DNA of 64,000 bases from Ruminococcus_G sp964621905 (GCA_964621905.1 CAZUNG010000002.1:248001-312000), one strand, 5' to 3'. Positions 34,525 to 44,571 are shown, counted from the stretch's first letter. Translations and numbers: made by a program. Notes: generated from the letters alone by a model not told the origin.

Positions 34525-35883
34525 TTATCCTATTTGTATTTCTTCTTTTGCCAGTTTTGATGCAGTCGGCGTCCTGCCGGATGCAAATGCCAGCAGGATG
34601 GTTATCGATCCTACGCGCCCAAACAGCATCAGAAGCGTCAGTAAAACCTCTGAGATGATACCAAGCTCCGGCGTCACGCCAAATGACAGTCCAACAGTCG
34701 CAATCGCCGATACACTCTCAAACATTGCCGTCAGAATCGGAATGTTTTCCACACTTGAGATCACCATGGACACGGTCATCGACAACAGCAGATACAGCAT
34801 AAACACACAGCTGGCCCTGCGGACCACCCCGTCTTCCAGCCTGCGTCCGAACACCTCAATGGATTTTCTCCTTCTGAAGGTCGCAAAAATGCTGATACAC
34901 AGCACCGCAAATGTGGTGGTTTTGATGCCGCCCGCTGTCGATCCGGTCGAGCCGCCGATCAGCATCAGGCAAATCATCAGAAACTGGCTCGACTGTGTCA
35001 TGGCTCCGATATCCACCGTATTAAACCCCGCCGTTCTGACCGTCACCGACTGAAACATAGAAGCCAGCACCTGCTGGGGCAGCGTCTTTTCTGCATAAGC
35101 CTGTCCGCCCTGTTCAAACAGGAAGAGAAAGACCGTACCGGTCAGAATCAAAAGCAGGCTGATCACAATCACAAGCTTAGAATGTACCCGCAGATTTTTA
35201 AAATGGAATCGGTTTCGGAAGATATCACTCCACACAAAAAAACCGAACCCTCCCATCACAATCAGCGCCATAATGATCATATTAACATACCAGTTTCCGG
35301 CTGCGCCAGTCAGTGATGAGTACGCACGCTGCACTCCCATCAGATCAAAACCTGCATTGCAGAAAGCAGAGACAGAGTGGAATACAGAATAATAGATTCC
35401 TTTTGGCAGTCCCAGTTTGGGGCAGAAATGAAACGCAAGCAGCAGCGCGCCTGCAGCCTCCGTAAGCGCCGTCCCAATGAGTATCCCGCGTGTCATGCGG
35501 ACAATGCCGCCCATCTGTGGTGCTGCGATGGATTCCTGCATAATCATGCGGCTTGCCAGTCCGATCTTCCGCTTCGTAAGACTGATTCCATAGATGGCAA
35601 CCGTCATAAAGCCCATCCCGCCGATCTGTATCAGTGTCAGAATCACAATCTGACCAAACGTCGACCAGTAAGTATAAGTGTCATACCGTACCAGTCCCGT
35701 CACACAAGTCGCTGAGGTCGCCGTAAAAAGAGCATCCAGAAACGATGTGAACCTTCCCTCAGCGGTCGCAAACGGCAGCATCAGCAGCCCGCTCCCGGCA
35801 AGGATGATCAGGCAGTATCCCCAAAATATAAATTTCATCGGTGAAAGCTGCAAAAGCTTTCGTTTTATCTCTTCAATTTCCAT
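34525..35883 (-). CDS. ktrB: Potassium uptake membrane protein TrkH/KtrB
   Basis: 452 residues, polytopic, four pore-loop repeats typical of TrkH/KtrB: SATCVTGL (first P-loop), SAFCNAGFD, TVRTAGFNTVD and SAIATVGLS. Moves K+ (or Na+/K+) with KtrA. ATG at 35883 with AGGAGTAGT, chosen over a 33-residue extension that overlaps the upstream gene. It starts 10 bp after the EamA-transporter stop. Confidence 0.94.
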   Translation of the reverse strand: MEIEEIKRKLLQLSPMKFIFWGYCLIILAGSGLLMLPFATAEGRFTSFLDALFTATSATCVTGLVRYDTYTYWSTFGQIVILTLIQIGGMGFMTVAIYGISLTKRKIGLASRMIMQESIAAPQMGGIVRMTRGILIGTALTEAAGALLLAFHFCPKLGLPKGIYYSVFHSVSAFCNAGFDLMGVQRAYSSLTGAAGNWYVNMIIMALIVMGGFGFFVWSDIFRNRFHFKNLRVHSKLVIVISLLLILTGTVFLFLFEQGGQAYAEKTLPQQVLASMFQSVTVRTAGFNTVDIGAMTQSSQFLMICLMLIGGSTGSTAGGIKTTTFAVLCISIFATFRRRKSIEVFGRRLEDGVVRRASCVFMLYLLLSMTVSMVISSVENIPILTAMFESVSAIATVGLSFGVTPELGIISEVLLTLLMLFGRVGSITILLAFASGRTPTASKLAKEEIQIG

Positions 35884-35893
35884 ACTACTCCTA

Positions 35894-36808
35894 TTATGAG
35901 CTGCACGCCGACTCTTCATTCTCAACCGTCGGCAAGGTTTTTTTGTTTTTTTCAGGAAGCTGTGCCAGTACAATTGCAACAAACATCAGAGCACAGCCGG
36001 ACAGCTCGCGAACCGACAGTGTTTCTCCCAGGATCAAAAATCCTGCCAGCACAGAAATACAGGATTCCAGACTCAGGATCAGCGATGCGACCGCCGGACT
36101 GACATTTTTCTGTCCCAGTATCTGCAGTGTATAGGCAACTCCGCAGGAGAGCACTCCGGCATATAGAAGCGGTGCCCACGCCTGCACCAGACTGTCAATC
36201 CCAGGCGTCTCCAGCAGAAACATTGGAGTCAGGGACAGTGCCCCGCATACAAAAAACTGGATGCAGGACATTCGTATGCCGTCTGCACGCGGGGAAAAAT
36301 AATCAATGACCAGAATATGCAGAGAAAACAGCACTGCGCCCAAAAACAGCCACAAATCGCCTTTCCCCACCGTAAATTTTTCCGTCATACACAGAAAATA
36401 AAGACCGGCCAGTGCAATGGCAACTGACAGCCACACCTTGAGTCCCGTTTTCTTTTTCAGAAAGATGCCGAGTACCGGCACGAGTACAATGTAACATGCC
36501 GTAATAAATCCCGCCTTGCCCGCAGACGTATACTGAATCCCGATCTGCTGCATGCTGCTCGCGGCGAACAGAAGTGTTCCGCAGCACAGTCCGCCGACCC
36601 AGATCATCCGCCCTCCGGCTTTCTTCCTCACACCTTCCTTTTTCCCAAGAACCGCGATACACGGAAGCAGCGCGATTCCTCCGATAAAGCTGCGGACAGC
36701 GTTAAATGTAAACGGTCCCAGATAATTCATTCCAACACTTTGGGCCACAAAGGCAAATCCCCAGATAGCGGCTGCCAGAAGCAGCATCCATGTATTTTTT
36801 GTTTTCAT
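35894..36808 (-). CDS. DMT superfamily (EamA) transporter
   Basis: 304 residues with ten predicted membrane helices in two EamA repeats (NTWMLLLAAAIWGFAFVAQSVGMNYL start; second repeat from about 155). Exports or imports small metabolites; substrate unknown. ATG at 36808 with GGAGAGAAAAAGGAT, chosen over a 43-residue extension. First gene of the unit that continues with trkH and trkA. Confidence 0.88.
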   Translation of the reverse strand: MKTKNTWMLLLAAAIWGFAFVAQSVGMNYLGPFTFNAVRSFIGGIALLPCIAVLGKKEGVRKKAGGRMIWVGGLCCGTLLFAASSMQQIGIQYTSAGKAGFITACYIVLVPVLGIFLKKKTGLKVWLSVAIALAGLYFLCMTEKFTVGKGDLWLFLGAVLFSLHILVIDYFSPRADGIRMSCIQFFVCGALSLTPMFLLETPGIDSLVQAWAPLLYAGVLSCGVAYTLQILGQKNVSPAVASLILSLESCISVLAGFLILGETLSVRELSGCALMFVAIVLAQLPEKNKKTLPTVENEESACSS

Positions 36809-36914
36809 ATCCTTTTTCTCTCCTGATCCTCTCCTCTTATCAGTACCCACTATTGTACTCCCATACCCCTCCGCGGGCAAGTATAATTTTTGCTCAATCT
36901 TATTCGTATTTTTA

Positions 36915-36923
36915 TGGTATACT
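36915..36923 (+). promoter_or_regulatory. Extended -10 promoter of the ABC-class ATPase gene
   Basis: TGGTATACT at 36915-36923, about 34 bp upstream of the ATG; -35 weak. Confidence 0.5.
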
Positions 36924-36956
36924 GATGAAAAAAACAAACAACAGTGAGGTAATAAA

Positions 36957-38666
36957 ATGAAAACATCTGATCAATTAAAACAGCTTTTATTTTCCATCAA
37001 CCACAAAAGCTATCCGGCCTACAAAGATACCCGGGGCAGTTACCAGTTTGACGGCTACCAACTGAACATCGACCATGTACAGGGGGACCCTTTTGCGGCC
37101 CCTTCAAAAGTCAGTATTCTGGTGCCGGGCAGACGTGCCGGCTTTCCGAACGCATACTATAACCTGCCTCATAAACGCATTGCGCTTGAAGATTATCTGA
37201 CACGGCTGTTTGCACGCGAAACAGAACAGTTTAATTTTAAAGCCAAAGGTTCCGGAAAAAGCGGGCTGATCTCCATCAGCCGCTGCGGACAGGAGATTCT
37301 GTCCCGGACTTCCTGTAGCATTTCTCCAGAATCGGGTGACATTCTGATCCGTATGGAGATCGGGTTTCCGGCAAACGGCCGCAGTATCAGCTCGCCGGAG
37401 CTTATTAAAATCTTCTTTGATTTTCTTCCTCCCGGCATCAGACGTACGCTTTACTGCAAATCACTGGATGCGGCAGCACTGGCAGCTGTCATAGCGCTTG
37501 CGGAAGACCAGCACGCACTCCGTACGATGCTGCCCGCCAAAGGGCTTGTCGCTTTCGTTGCAAATGGTTCCATTCTGCCGCGGGAAAGCGGCGTGTCCCA
37601 GAAACCAATGCGCAGCGCGACTGCCTTTCACTCTCCTGCATCTATGGAAGTCACACTCACGCTTCCGAACAGGGGAGCTGTCACCGGCATGGGCATCAGA
37701 CCAGGCATTACCCTGATCATCGGCGGCGGATATCACGGAAAATCAACACTTTTAAAGGCGCTGGAGCTCGGGGTTTATAATCACATAGCCGGGGATGGCA
37801 GAGAATTTGTCATCACAGACGCATCCGCAGTCAAAATCCGGGCGGAGGATGGACGCAGCATCCGCAGCACTGACATTTCCATGTTTATCAACCATCTGCC
37901 CAATAAAAAAGATACCCGCCGTTTTTGTACGGAAGATGCCAGCGGCAGCACTTCGCAGGCTGCCAATGTTGTGGAAGCCATCGAGGCGGGGACCTCTTTG
38001 CTGCTCATCGATGAGGATACCTGTGCGACCAACTTCATGGTCCGCGACGAACTGATGCAGCTGGTCGTGCACAGGGAACAGGAGCCGATTACCCCATTTA
38101 TTGAACGTGTCCGGGATCTCTACGAAAAAAACGGCATTTCTTCCATTATGGTAGCCGGAAGTTCCGGCTCATATTTCCATGTGGCAGACCGGATCATCCA
38201 GATGAACAGCTACATACCGGCTGATATCACGGACTTCGCCAAAGAGCAGGCGGCAAACTTTCCAATCCGGACCACTCCTGCCGAGCCGGCTTGTCTTCCC
38301 GGCTTTTCGCGGATTCCGGCTCCATCCCGCGATTTCCGGCCGGATGCCCGGATCAAAATGAAAACGCTCGGCCGTGACGCCTTTACCATCAACCGGGAAA
38401 CCGTCGATCTGCGCTATGTCGAACAACTTGCTGACAGCGAACAGACGAACGCTTTGTCATACCTGCTGAAATACGCGATGACTCATCTCTGTGATGGAAA
38501 AAAAGACCTGCGCACCATCGTCGGTGAGCTTGTCTCCCTGATCGAAAAGCAGGGCCTCGCTGCCGCCTGCGACAGCTCATGGCTGCCCGCCGGTCTTGCG
38601 ATGCCCCGTCCCCAGGAAATCTACGCATGCTTCAACCGCTTCCGCGGTCTGACGGTGCAGCGATAG
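36957..38666 (+). CDS. Predicted ATPase of the ABC class (COG3044 type)
   Basis: 569 residues, soluble. Walker A is IIGGGYHGKSTLLKAL (about residue 258), Walker B is SLLLIDEDTCATNFM, preceded by a signature-like SGSTSQAANVVEAI. The N-terminal 200 residues contain a SISRCGQEILSRTSC segment typical of the family. No transporter domain is linked. Members are widespread but the function is unknown. ATG at 36957 with AGTGAGGTAATAAA. Isolated plus-strand gene. Confidence 0.85.
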   Translation: MKTSDQLKQLLFSINHKSYPAYKDTRGSYQFDGYQLNIDHVQGDPFAAPSKVSILVPGRRAGFPNAYYNLPHKRIALEDYLTRLFARETEQFNFKAKGSGKSGLISISRCGQEILSRTSCSISPESGDILIRMEIGFPANGRSISSPELIKIFFDFLPPGIRRTLYCKSLDAAALAAVIALAEDQHALRTMLPAKGLVAFVANGSILPRESGVSQKPMRSATAFHSPASMEVTLTLPNRGAVTGMGIRPGITLIIGGGYHGKSTLLKALELGVYNHIAGDGREFVITDASAVKIRAEDGRSIRSTDISMFINHLPNKKDTRRFCTEDASGSTSQAANVVEAIEAGTSLLLIDEDTCATNFMVRDELMQLVVHREQEPITPFIERVRDLYEKNGISSIMVAGSSGSYFHVADRIIQMNSYIPADITDFAKEQAANFPIRTTPAEPACLPGFSRIPAPSRDFRPDARIKMKTLGRDAFTINRETVDLRYVEQLADSEQTNALSYLLKYAMTHLCDGKKDLRTIVGELVSLIEKQGLAAACDSSWLPAGLAMPRPQEIYACFNRFRGLTVQR

Positions 38667-38693
38667 TATGGTCACTGCCGGCTTTTGGCTCTG

Positions 38694-40799
38694 TCACTCG
38701 CCGGCAGTAAAAATCATGACACTGCGGTCTTCGATGACAACTGTGTCAGCATCTTTGAAATACCTGTTTTGGATGCTGTCTTCTTTTCCGGTATCCACTT
38801 CCAGTTTCCAGCGGATTCTCCCCGCTGCCGGATACGGCAGCCGAAATTCCAGTGGTTCCCAGTAGGCATTGACTGCGACAAACACAAAGTCATCTCTGCT
38901 GTCTGATGCATCTCTGCCGGCATACAGCACGCCGATCAGTCTTGTATTCTCATCGAACTGGTCGTTCCACGGGATACCGGAATGGAAACTGACATCCGGC
39001 AGTCCGCACAATGCACATTTCGTCTTTCTGCGAAGCACCGGATGACGCATCCGGAATGCGTTCATCCAGGAACAAAAGGAAAACATATCCTGTTCTGTTT
39101 TCAGATTCTCCCAGTCCAGCCAGGAAATCTCATTGTCCTGGCAGTACGCATTGTTGTTTCCATACTGTGTATTCCCGAATTCATCCCCCGCACGCACCAT
39201 CACAGCCCCACGGCTGCACATCAGAACAGCGTACGCATTTTTCCGCAGCTTTTTTCTGAGTGCGAGTATCTTCGGATCATCTGTCTCGCCTTCCGCCCCG
39301 CAGTTCCAGCTGCGGTTATCAAAATCTCCGTCCGTATTGTTCCACCCATTTTTTTCATTATGTTTTTCGTTGTATGCATACAGATCGTACAGTGTAAATC
39401 CGTCATGGCAGGTGATAAAATTGACCGATGCCTGATCCCCCCGATCAGGAGAATGGTAAAGATCCGGTGAGCCAATCATCCGCTGCACCGCACTCGCAGC
39501 CATCCCGCCGTCGCCTTTCAGGAAAGAACGGATATCATCCCTGTACTTTCCGTTCCACTCCGCCCAACGCCCAAATGACGGGAAACTTCCGACCTGATAA
39601 AGTCCGGCTGCGTCCCACGCCTCAGCTATCAGCTTCACTTTACTCAGAATCGGATCCGCACTCAAAGTTTCCAAAAGCGGCGGCCGGCTAAGAGGCGTCC
39701 CATCCCCGCTTCTTCCCAGAATGGATGCCAGATCAAATCGAAATCCCGATACATGGTATTCGATCACCCAATACCGCAGACAGTCCAGAATCATCTGCTG
39801 CACCACCGGATGGTTACAGTTGAGGGTATTGCCGCAGCCGCTGAAGTTATAGTAATCCCCGTCCGGTGTCATCATATAGTACACATTGTTGTCGATACCC
39901 TTCAGGGAAAAACACGGTCCAAACTGATTTCCTTCGGCTGTATGATTAAACACGACGTCCAGTATCACCTCGATGCCGTTTTCATTCAGTTCCCGAATCA
40001 GTGTTTTCAGTTCGCTGCCTTCCCGGTTATACTCCACAGCGGAAGTATAGCTGGTGTTCGGTGCAAAGAAACAGACCGGATTATAGCCCCAGTAATTATA
40101 AAGCGTCTCTCCATCCACCACCCGCATCTCCTCCATCTCATCAAATTCAAAGATCGGCATCAGTTCTACCGCATTGACACCGAGCTTTTTCAGATACGGG
40201 ATTTTTTCCCGCAGCCCTTCAAACGTTCCAGGCCGCTTCACCCCTGATGATTTGTGTTTCGTAAACCCCCGCACATGCAGCTCATAGATAATCAAATCCG
40301 TAAACGGTATATCCAGACAGGGAGATTTCCCCCACAAAAACCGTTCTTCCACAACACGGGCTCTGTATGTCGGATAGTTCTCTGTTTTCTCTCCCCATTT
40401 ACTCTGTCCGACAACTGCACGGGCGTACGGATCCAGCAGATACTTTTCTTTATCAAACAGCAGGCCTTTCTTTGGATCATACGGCCCGTCAAAGCGATAC
40501 GCATACTCGGTCTCCTCGATATCCAGGCCAAATACGATCATGGAATATGTATTTCCGATCCGGTACTCCTCAGGAAACGGTATGACCGTATACGGTTCTT
40601 CCTGCCCTCTGTGAAACAGCGCAAGCTCGCAGGAATACGCACCCAGTGAGTGAACCGTAAAACTTACTCCGCCCGGCAATGCCAGCGCTCCCTGTATCAG
40701 ATACATTCCAGGGCGGATCCCATATCCGCCCGCCTGATCGAGTGGTTTTAAGAGTCGCCTGATCCCCTCAACGCGTTTGTCAACCAGTTTTTCAACCAT
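38694..40799 (-). CDS. glgX: Glycogen debranching enzyme GlgX-type (isoamylase family, GH13)
   Basis: 701 residues. N-terminal CBM48 (about 20-110), then the GH13 barrel: ILDVVFNHTAEG (region II start), GFRFDLASILG with the nucleophile Asp, LIAEAWDAAGLYQ with the acid/base Glu, and FITCHDGFTLYDL with the third Asp. Hydrolyses alpha-1,6 branches of glycogen or related glucans. A 3-bp gap separates it from the upstream AI-2E permease gene. An isoamylase of the TreX group is the other possibility. Confidence 0.9.
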   Translation of the reverse strand: MVEKLVDKRVEGIRRLLKPLDQAGGYGIRPGMYLIQGALALPGGVSFTVHSLGAYSCELALFHRGQEEPYTVIPFPEEYRIGNTYSMIVFGLDIEETEYAYRFDGPYDPKKGLLFDKEKYLLDPYARAVVGQSKWGEKTENYPTYRARVVEERFLWGKSPCLDIPFTDLIIYELHVRGFTKHKSSGVKRPGTFEGLREKIPYLKKLGVNAVELMPIFEFDEMEEMRVVDGETLYNYWGYNPVCFFAPNTSYTSAVEYNREGSELKTLIRELNENGIEVILDVVFNHTAEGNQFGPCFSLKGIDNNVYYMMTPDGDYYNFSGCGNTLNCNHPVVQQMILDCLRYWVIEYHVSGFRFDLASILGRSGDGTPLSRPPLLETLSADPILSKVKLIAEAWDAAGLYQVGSFPSFGRWAEWNGKYRDDIRSFLKGDGGMAASAVQRMIGSPDLYHSPDRGDQASVNFITCHDGFTLYDLYAYNEKHNEKNGWNNTDGDFDNRSWNCGAEGETDDPKILALRKKLRKNAYAVLMCSRGAVMVRAGDEFGNTQYGNNNAYCQDNEISWLDWENLKTEQDMFSFCSWMNAFRMRHPVLRRKTKCALCGLPDVSFHSGIPWNDQFDENTRLIGVLYAGRDASDSRDDFVFVAVNAYWEPLEFRLPYPAAGRIRWKLEVDTGKEDSIQNRYFKDADTVVIEDRSVMIFTAGE

Positions 40800-40802
40800 A
40801 AG

Positions 40803-41939
40803 CTACTTCCTTTCCAGTCCGTGCTCCCGCCTCAGCACATCATTTTTCAAAAAGATAGAAAGAACCGTCGTGACCGGAACACCAATCAGCATGCCAACGA
40901 TTCCGAACATTCCGCCGCCCACTGTGATTCCGAGCAGAACCCAAAAGCCAGACAGACCGATTTTATTGCCGACAATTTTTGGATAAATTGCACTGTTCTC
41001 AACCTGCTGAAGTATCACCAAAAAAACCAGGAAAACCAGGGCCTGTTTCGGCTCCACGAACAACAGCAGCAGAACTGCCACGCCGCCCCCGATATATGCT
41101 CCCCACACGGGAACCAGTGCAGTCACCGCGATGATGATGCTGATCAGCCCCGCATAATCAATGCGCAGAACAATCATACCGATAAAGCACAGGCTGCCAA
41201 GTATCAGCGCCTCTGTCAGCTGACCTACAACATAATTGTCAAAGACAACATTGACTGTACAGCAGACACTCTTTACTTTCCGGCAGAATGTTCCCGGGCA
41301 GTAAGTCCGCAAGACTCTTTTGCACTGACCAATCAGCTTTTCCTTGCCGCTCATCAGGTAAACAGACAGAACCAGAGAAATAATAACCTCCGCCAGACAG
41401 GAGATGGCATTCGATGTGATTTTCCAGATCTGAGGCAGCGTTCCCTCGAATACCTGATCCAGTTTTCCCAGGTAATTGTTGAGGGAGGCGATCACCTCGG
41501 ACATATCAATCTGACGGATGCCCGCCCTGTCCATAAACTGGTTCAGATCTCTTTGGATCGCTGCGACATACTGGTCTGCACTGTTTACAAACATTGATAC
41601 ATTTTCCACAATCTGCGGAACCATAAAACGCACCAGCAGCACAATGCCCCCGATGACCGCCAGATAAACCGTCAGAATCGCCAGCACCTTCGCCGCGCCC
41701 GGCCGGTTTCCCATCTTCCTCCCGTAAAGTTCACGCAGTTTCTCATACGGTCTGTTCAGCACAAATGCAATCGCGATGCCGATAAACAGAGGTCTCAGAT
41801 AACCGATAAATGTCCATATGCCCTTCAGGATATCACGAAAATTGATAACGACCAAAACCAGTATCACGGTATACGTAATGACTACTATCCATTGTTTTAC
41901 ACGGGAATCTTCCAAACTCAGCTGCACACTCCTTATCAT
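40803..41939 (-). CDS. AI-2E family transporter (PerM-like)
   Basis: 378 residues with about seven to eight membrane helices and the conserved C-terminal ALVPVWGAYIGGGVAVLLLLF and VGNKIGLSGFWVLLGITVGGG (shown in part as VGNKIGLSGFWVLLG) region. Members export AI-2 or couple ion movement; substrate here unknown. Start uncertain: the ATG at 41939 has a weak SD, and a later TTG about 24 bp in has AAGGAG upstream. Confidence 0.88.
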   Translation of the reverse strand: MIRSVQLSLEDSRVKQWIVVITYTVILVLVVINFRDILKGIWTFIGYLRPLFIGIAIAFVLNRPYEKLRELYGRKMGNRPGAAKVLAILTVYLAVIGGIVLLVRFMVPQIVENVSMFVNSADQYVAAIQRDLNQFMDRAGIRQIDMSEVIASLNNYLGKLDQVFEGTLPQIWKITSNAISCLAEVIISLVLSVYLMSGKEKLIGQCKRVLRTYCPGTFCRKVKSVCCTVNVVFDNYVVGQLTEALILGSLCFIGMIVLRIDYAGLISIIIAVTALVPVWGAYIGGGVAVLLLLFVEPKQALVFLVFLVILQQVENSAIYPKIVGNKIGLSGFWVLLGITVGGGMFGIVGMLIGVPVTTVLSIFLKNDVLRREHGLERK

Positions 41940-42017
41940 CTACTTACTGTAATATCAAGAGTATTCCTATCGTAGCACACTTTATACAAAAAAGGAACTT
42001 TCTTCCGTAATTTAAGA

Positions 42018-42049
42018 GAAGGTCCGGACTCTTACGAATCCGAACCTTC
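42018..42049 (-). terminator. Terminator of the small surface protein gene
   Basis: 14-bp stem with G-U pairs (arms GAAGGTCCGGACTC at 42018 and GAATCCGAACCTTC ending 42049), followed by TCTTAAATT on the minus strand. End of the capsule-regulation operon. Confidence 0.6.
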
Positions 42050-42069
42050 CCTATGTAAGCATTGATCTA

Positions 42070-42687
42070 TTATGCTGCTTTTCTTTTTTTATAGTAAGTA
42101 ACACCCATTCCGAGCGCTGCAGCTACTGCGATCAGTCCAGCATAAGCTGCTGTTGCTGTTTCACCTGTCTTAGGTGATGTAGTTGTTGTAGTAGTTGTAG
42201 CAGTTTCTGCTGCATCACCGTCAACTACGAATGCTACCGGTGACAGAGAATTAAATGTTGCCTCAATTGTGCCGGCACCTGCCTTAGCAGTTACAACTTC
42301 CCATGCTTTCTTCTCAGTATCATAGTGCAGAACAGCTACCTTTGAGTCAGCCTTTACGCCAGTTACATTAAAGGTAATTGACAGCGGAAATTTAGCGCCT
42401 TCCGGAGCTACGACGTCTTTCACGTCAACAACCTGCATGCCTTCTTCAAACGCATCGCCCAGCAGTTCTTTTACTTTATCAATATTCTTGATCTCATCTG
42501 CCGCTGCTTTGTACTCAGCCGGAATGTCTTTGATTGTTACATCAATTGCATTACCGTCAGCATCTACGGCTGCGTTTACCTTCGTTACCACACCCGTCAC
42601 TGTAACACTCGGTGCTGCGAGTACGGTTGCAGCTGCTCCGATTGTCATCAGCGCTGCGCATGCTAACGCAATAACTTTTTTCATCAT
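42070..42687 (-). CDS. Small secreted protein with SPKTGE sorting signal
   Basis: 205 residues. Signal peptide (MMKKVIALACAALMTIG..., cleavage after VLA), a middle domain of unknown fold, a Thr-rich wall linker (TATTTTTTTSPKTGE), then a hydrophobic segment and YYKKRKAA. The SPKTGE motif is the variant LPXTG seen in Lachnospiraceae. ATG at 42687 with AGGAGGATCTTTTT. Directly downstream of the LCP and class B sortase genes, so it is a likely substrate of that sortase. I do not recognise the middle domain. Confidence 0.78.
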   Translation of the reverse strand: MMKKVIALACAALMTIGAAATVLAAPSVTVTGVVTKVNAAVDADGNAIDVTIKDIPAEYKAAADEIKNIDKVKELLGDAFEEGMQVVDVKDVVAPEGAKFPLSITFNVTGVKADSKVAVLHYDTEKKAWEVVTAKAGAGTIEATFNSLSPVAFVVDGDAAETATTTTTTTSPKTGETATAAYAGLIAVAAALGMGVTYYKKRKAA

Positions 42688-42755
42688 AAAAAGATCCTCC
42701 TGTTTCTTATTCTTTTTCAAGAATAGTTGCTATTTCATTTTCTCTTATTTTACCA

Positions 42756-43784
42756 TTAATTCTTCAGTTTGTAAAATGTTTTTATCACTAAATCGTATAA
42801 ATTGTCCTCATCTACGTAAAATTCGTCATGTTCTGCGCCTTCGCGGACTTCTCCCGGCAGATATTGGGTCTCTTCCGACTCAAATTCATAGTTTGCAAAA
42901 CTGTCTATCTGCTGTGCATTCATGTCGGTCACCATATATGGCTTCAAAAAAGAAGAAAACCGCTCATAATAACTGCCCTCTGCACCGGCTGTATGTTTCA
43001 GCGCCTGTACAAGCGCCGTGATATACTGAACCTGACGCTGCATTCTGCCGTTATTGCTGCCGGTCACATTCGTATCACGGTAGCGGACATACCGTTCCGC
43101 CTGCTCACCAGTCATCGTGATCACCGCCCCCTGGACAAATGCCGGATCCACCTCCGTATAATCCTCAGGTATCGTGAGTGTCACTCCCCCTACCGCGTCG
43201 TTCAATGTGCTGATCGAATCAATGTTAAGAGAAATATAGGCATCTACGGGCAGCTCATACAGCAGCTCCGATACCGTCTTCTCCATCGCCCAGCAGCTGC
43301 TCTTTTCCCCGTTTCCATACGCATACTGCGTCGCAATCTGCGCTTCCACACTCGTATAGAAATTCCCGTTCACATCGTAGATATCCACATCCGTCATCGT
43401 ATCCCTGGAAATCTGCAGCACTTTACCCGTCTGCGTATTTTCGTCGAGCGACAAAATCATGATACAATCCGCCTGACCTGCAGTCCCGGGTGTGTCCTGC
43501 AGAGTCACTTCCTCTTTCTTGTCCACACCCATAAACAGAATATTCGTCAGTTCCCTGTTGTATTCATATGTCTGTCCCTGATATGTCACAGTCTGTGGAT
43601 TGCTGCTCTGCGTGACCTGCTCCTCCTGTGCTTGGGCTTTTGCCACTTCCTGCCGGTGATCCAGCAGCAGTTTTCCGGCCAAAACACCAAGCGCCCCTAT
43701 CATTATTACTACACAGCCCGCCAGAATCATGCTGCTGATGCTCAGCCGACGGCTGTGATTCCCGTGCTTTTTATCATTCTTCAT
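42756..43784 (-). CDS. LytR-CpsA-Psr (LCP) family wall-polymer ligase
   Basis: 342 residues. N-terminal membrane anchor (about 17-37), then the LCP domain (about 75-290) with LFMGVDKKEE, CIMILSLDENTQTGKVLQISRDT (Arg/Asp phosphate site, quoted in part as VLQISRDT) and AVGGVTLTIPEDY. Attaches wall polymers or capsule from lipid carriers to peptidoglycan. Overlaps the srtB end by 11 bp, ATG 43784. Confidence 0.92.
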   Translation of the reverse strand: MKNDKKHGNHSRRLSISSMILAGCVVIMIGALGVLAGKLLLDHRQEVAKAQAQEEQVTQSSNPQTVTYQGQTYEYNRELTNILFMGVDKKEEVTLQDTPGTAGQADCIMILSLDENTQTGKVLQISRDTMTDVDIYDVNGNFYTSVEAQIATQYAYGNGEKSSCWAMEKTVSELLYELPVDAYISLNIDSISTLNDAVGGVTLTIPEDYTEVDPAFVQGAVITMTGEQAERYVRYRDTNVTGSNNGRMQRQVQYITALVQALKHTAGAEGSYYERFSSFLKPYMVTDMNAQQIDSFANYEFESEETQYLPGEVREGAEHDEFYVDEDNLYDLVIKTFYKLKN

Positions 43785-44571
43785 TAATCAATACCGCCTC
43801 TACCAGAAAACGCTGTTCGCTGTTGCTGTTGCATGTTGACAGGGTGATAATCCTGTCATTCACCGTAGCAGTCGTCTCAGAACTGAAATGACTTGCTATA
43901 TTCCTCACCGACATGACCGAATCCAGAAATGCCTGGAACTGAGCTTCATCGTTACAGTCATAAGATCTCAGGATATGCCTGTTGTCATACGTCACAGCTG
44001 CAAATACACGGTACGTGTAGATATGGTCCGGTGTATAAATGTAAATGTCAGGATGAGCCTCCATATATGCGGGGTCCACATACTGGTGCAGTCCGCCGAA
44101 CATCGATCCGTCATTCATGTTATGTCCGTAGATTACCGTGTTTTTATCGGTAAAATCCACCTGATTAATGTTCTCCGTATAAATGGATCCGGGGAGCCCC
44201 TCCGCTTTGTCCAGCGTATGGTTCAGATAGTACGTATTATCCGCCGCACTCTGCAGAATCGGATAATCGATAACCGTATCCGGTATCTGAATCCACGCAT
44301 AGATGTCTGAATTTCTCTGCTGAAGCTGTGCAAAATCGATCGGGATCACCACCTCCGGTGTCGGCTCCGGTGTGGCTTCCTCCGTCGCTTCCGGTGTCTT
44401 TGCCGGCTCTGCAGTCGGTGAAGGCGTTGGCGTCGCCTTCACTTCCTCTGCAAGTTCCTCATAAACCTGTTCTTTTTGTTTCTGCACCGTATAGTAGTAA
44501 ACACAAAATCCTCCGGCTGCCAGAAAAATAATGAGAAACATACCAAATAAAATCTTATATTTATTTCTCAT
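43774..44571 (-). CDS. srtB: Class B sortase
   Basis: 265 residues. N-terminal membrane anchor (about 6-28), a Pro/Glu/Thr-rich linker (46-75), then the sortase domain with catalytic H150 (VIYGHNM), C247 (TLSTC) and R254. The TLSTC and long N-lobe mark class B. Cleaves sorting signals and links proteins to the wall. Start overlaps cpsC by 11 bp, so it is part of the capsule-regulation operon, which is unusual for class B enzymes. Confidence 0.93.
   Translation of the reverse strand: MRNKYKILFGMFLIIFLAAGGFCVYYYTVQKQKEQVYEELAEEVKATPTPSPTAEPAKTPEATEEATPEPTPEVVIPIDFAQLQQRNSDIYAWIQIPDTVIDYPILQSAADNTYYLNHTLDKAEGLPGSIYTENINQVDFTDKNTVIYGHNMNDGSMFGGLHQYVDPAYMEAHPDIYIYTPDHIYTYRVFAAVTYDNRHILRSYDCNDEAQFQAFLDSVMSVRNIASHFSSETTATVNDRIITLSTCNSNSEQRFLVEAVLINEE

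Noticed and set aside
35894..36937. Longer N-terminus for the EamA transporter
   Set aside because: The extra 43 residues are polar, cover the promoter zone and lack an SD, while ATG 36808 has one.
38673..38708. Hairpin ACTGCCGGC/GCCGGCAGT between the ABC-class ATPase and glgX
   Set aside because: Overlaps the glgX end and lacks a U-run in both directions, so I could not support it as a terminator.
42828..43787. Plus-strand open frame of 319 codons opposite the LCP gene
   Set aside because: Antisense shadow, rich in His/Arg/Cys, no start signal; the minus-strand LCP motifs are clear.
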